Source: Nitrosopumilales archaeon (GTDB lineage: Archaea > Thermoproteota > Nitrososphaeria > Nitrososphaerales > Nitrosopumilaceae). Taken from it: a stretch of 6,440 nt of DNA. Under the pieces are notes generated by a model, which had not been told where the DNA came from, did no database searches, and was given only the letters and a program-made list of their open reading frames with translations. The translations under genes and the position numbers were made by a program. Shown here one piece after another: positions 4,994 to 6,440 of the stretch. Every line of letters begins with the position of its first letter. The stretch's first letter is position 1. The stretch covers positions 1 through 6,440 of the forward strand of contig JANXYF010000236.1 in assembly GCA_025350175.1 (NCBI GenBank). Reading direction: 5' to 3'.

Positions 4994-6091
4994 ATGTCTT
5001 CAAGCTCCATAGGACAGCGTTTTGTTTTTACAAGTTTTGGTGAAAGTCATGGAAGATGTATTGGTGCAACAGTGGATGGGTGTCCAGCAGGATTACAGAT
5101 TGAAGAAAAAGATATTCAAGTTATGCTTGATTTGCGTAAACCTGGTCAGTCTGTCATTACAACCCAAAGAAAAGAGGACGATAAAGTTGAGATTCTTTCA
5201 GGAGTTTACAAAGGATATACTACAGGTGCCCCAATTACAATGATCATTTGGAATAAAGACCAGCATTCAAAAGATTATGACAATCTCACTTTGAAACCAA
5301 GACCCGGTCATTCAGATTATCCAGCATATATCAAGTACAAAGGATTTAACGATATCAGGGGAGGAGGGAGATTTTCAGGAAGGTTAACAGCTACATTTGT
5401 CATGGCAGGAGCCATTGCAAGAAAACTTCTTTTAAAAACTTTGGGAGTTGAGACTTTTTCCTATACATGTCAAGTTGGAAATATAAAAATGAAAGAACAT
5501 GCAATGCTGAAAATGAAAAATTCAGTATACAACAATGAAGTGAGATGTCCAGATCCAAAGATTGCAGACAAGATGCGTCAAACAATTCTTTCGGCAAGAC
5601 GTAGTGGAGATTCCGTAGGCGGCGTTATTGAATCATTAACAGTGAATTTACCAGTAGGGTTAGGTGAGCCAATTTTCGGTTCTTTAGAATCAGATTTGAG
5701 TAAAGCACTTTTTTCAATACCTGCTGTAAAAGGGGTAGAATTTGGCTCTGGTTTTCATGGTTCCACATTACATGGCTCAGAGAATAACGATGAATTTTTA
5801 ATTAAAAATGGAAAAATCCAAACCAAAACTAACAATGCAGGTGGAATACTAGGTGGTATTTCTACAGGAATGCCAATTGTCTTGCGAGTTGCATTCAAGC
5901 CAGCATCATCAATATCAAAAAAACAACAGACTGTTGATCTTAAAACAAAGAAACCCGCTTCTTTGATAGTTCAAGGAAGACATGATCCATGTGTAGTTCC
6001 TCGTGCACCCCCGGTAGTAGACTCGTTAGTATCAGTGGTACTTGCTGATCATGCAATCAGGGCAGGGTTCATTCCCTTGGTCATCAGATAA
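4994..6091 (+). CDS. aroC: Chorismate synthase (AroC)
   Basis: Removes phosphate from EPSP by 1,4-trans-elimination to give chorismate, with reduced FMN as cofactor; normally a cytoplasmic homotetramer. At 365 residues it is full length. All three family signatures are visible: FGESHG (15-20) with catalytic His19; RPGHSD (103-108, His106) followed by RGGGRFSGRLTA (122-133); and the C-terminal RHDPCVVPRAPP (329-340) with Asp331. DLRKPGQS (46-53), TTQRKEDD (56-63) and NNAGGILGGIS (280-290) also match. One small variation is SGRLT (128-132), where many family members read SARET. The ATG at 4994 fits its own TATA box at 4966-4973, so aroC starts a second transcription unit after aroA. The fused chorismate mutase gene starts three bases after its stop, giving the direct consumer of chorismate. 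Confidence 0.97.
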   Translation: MSSSSIGQRFVFTSFGESHGRCIGATVDGCPAGLQIEEKDIQVMLDLRKPGQSVITTQRKEDDKVEILSGVYKGYTTGAPITMIIWNKDQHSKDYDNLTLKPRPGHSDYPAYIKYKGFNDIRGGGRFSGRLTATFVMAGAIARKLLLKTLGVETFSYTCQVGNIKMKEHAMLKMKNSVYNNEVRCPDPKIADKMRQTILSARRSGDSVGGVIESLTVNLPVGLGEPIFGSLESDLSKALFSIPAVKGVEFGSGFHGSTLHGSENNDEFLIKNGKIQTKTNNAGGILGGISTGMPIVLRVAFKPASSISKKQQTVDLKTKKPASLIVQGRHDPCVVPRAPPVVDSLVSVVLADHAIRAGFIPLVIR

Positions 6092-6094
6092 GAA

Positions 6095-6440
6095 ATGACA
6101 GACATTAACAACTTACGTGACAAAATAGACAGAATAACATTTGACATTATAAAATTACTCAAAGAAAGAAATGATGCAGCAAAGGAAATTGGAAATTTAA
6201 AGAGCAATCTTGGCATAGGAGTTACAGATGAAGAAAGAGAAAATCAACTTCGTGCTAGAGTCTTGACTTTATGCAAAGAGATATGGCTAGATGAAAAATC
6301 TGCCATGATAATGTTAAATTTTCTGTTAAATGAATCAGTCAAAATTCAATCTGAAAACAAGCAGACACATTTGTCTGTATTTTTAAAAGCAAAGAAAATG
6401 GAACGAGATGGGAAAAAAATAATTCACATGGAAGTAGGCG
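6095..6440 (+). CDS. Chorismate mutase (AroQ) fused to aminotransferase, partial (cut by window end)
   Basis: The 115 visible residues hold a complete AroQ-type chorismate mutase (about 1-88) that runs without a stop into the start of a fold-type-I PLP aminotransferase. Mutase residues line up with the E. coli domain: Arg8, Arg25, Lys36, then Asp45, Arg48 and Glu49 in VTDEERE, and Ser81 and Gln85 at the end, so it should convert chorismate to prephenate. Residues 92-115 (HLSVFLKAKKMERDG, then KKIIHMEVG) match the start of aspartate/aromatic aminotransferases, which continue EPDF or similar. No start codon lies between the domains that would restore a separate aminotransferase. The gene begins three bases after the aroC stop and lacks a clear SD site, so it is probably co-transcribed. 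The likely combined role is making prephenate and transaminating it, or its keto-acid products, toward Phe/Tyr; the amino acceptor is inferred. Confidence 0.9.
   Translation, partial: MTDINNLRDKIDRITFDIIKLLKERNDAAKEIGNLKSNLGIGVTDEERENQLRARVLTLCKEIWLDEKSAMIMLNFLLNESVKIQSENKQTHLSVFLKAKKMERDGKKIIHMEVG

Noticed and set aside
5022..5243. Rightward 73-codon open frame within aroC in another frame
   Set aside because: It overlaps conserved chorismate synthase motifs and has no promoter or domain.

Overview
The window looks like chromosomal DNA from an AT-rich archaeon, most likely an ammonia-oxidising Nitrososphaerota (Thaumarchaeota, Nitrosopumilus-like). The support is: a GHMP-superfamily (archaeal-type) shikimate kinase instead of bacterial AroK; archaeal-style TATA boxes centred about 25-28 bases before start codons with no Shine-Dalgarno site, which implies leaderless transcripts; short SD-like sites only inside the operon; and low GC. 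The genus is inferred from gene style and was not tested by a search.

Layout. Bases 1-267 hold no convincing complete gene. They carry a set of TTAGAT-type repeats, a perfect 10-bp inverted repeat that runs into a TATA box, and possibly the first codons of a leftward gene at the edge. At 268-579 lies a small exported four-cysteine protein, followed 15 bases later and in the same frame by aroD (595-1275). A leftward acidic small protein (1295-1537) and a rightward membrane-anchored zinc-ribbon protein (1631-1918) then diverge from a shared 93-base promoter region and separate aroD from the rest of the pathway. The tight run aroE-aroK-aroA follows (1977-4910; a 2-base gap, then an 11-base overlap). 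After 83 bases with its own TATA box comes aroC (4994-6091). Three bases later starts a gene cut by the window end, whose N-terminal chorismate mutase continues in frame into an aminotransferase domain.

Together these genes cover the pathway from 3-dehydroquinate through 3-dehydroshikimate, shikimate, shikimate-3-phosphate and EPSP to chorismate, and then to prephenate and probably a transaminated product leading to Phe/Tyr. The enzymes that make 3-dehydroquinate are not in the window; in many archaea these are the alternative aldolase and DHQ synthase II. The most notable points are the chorismate mutase-aminotransferase fusion, the structured region upstream of the exported-protein/aroD pair, and the unrecognised small genes embedded in the cluster.
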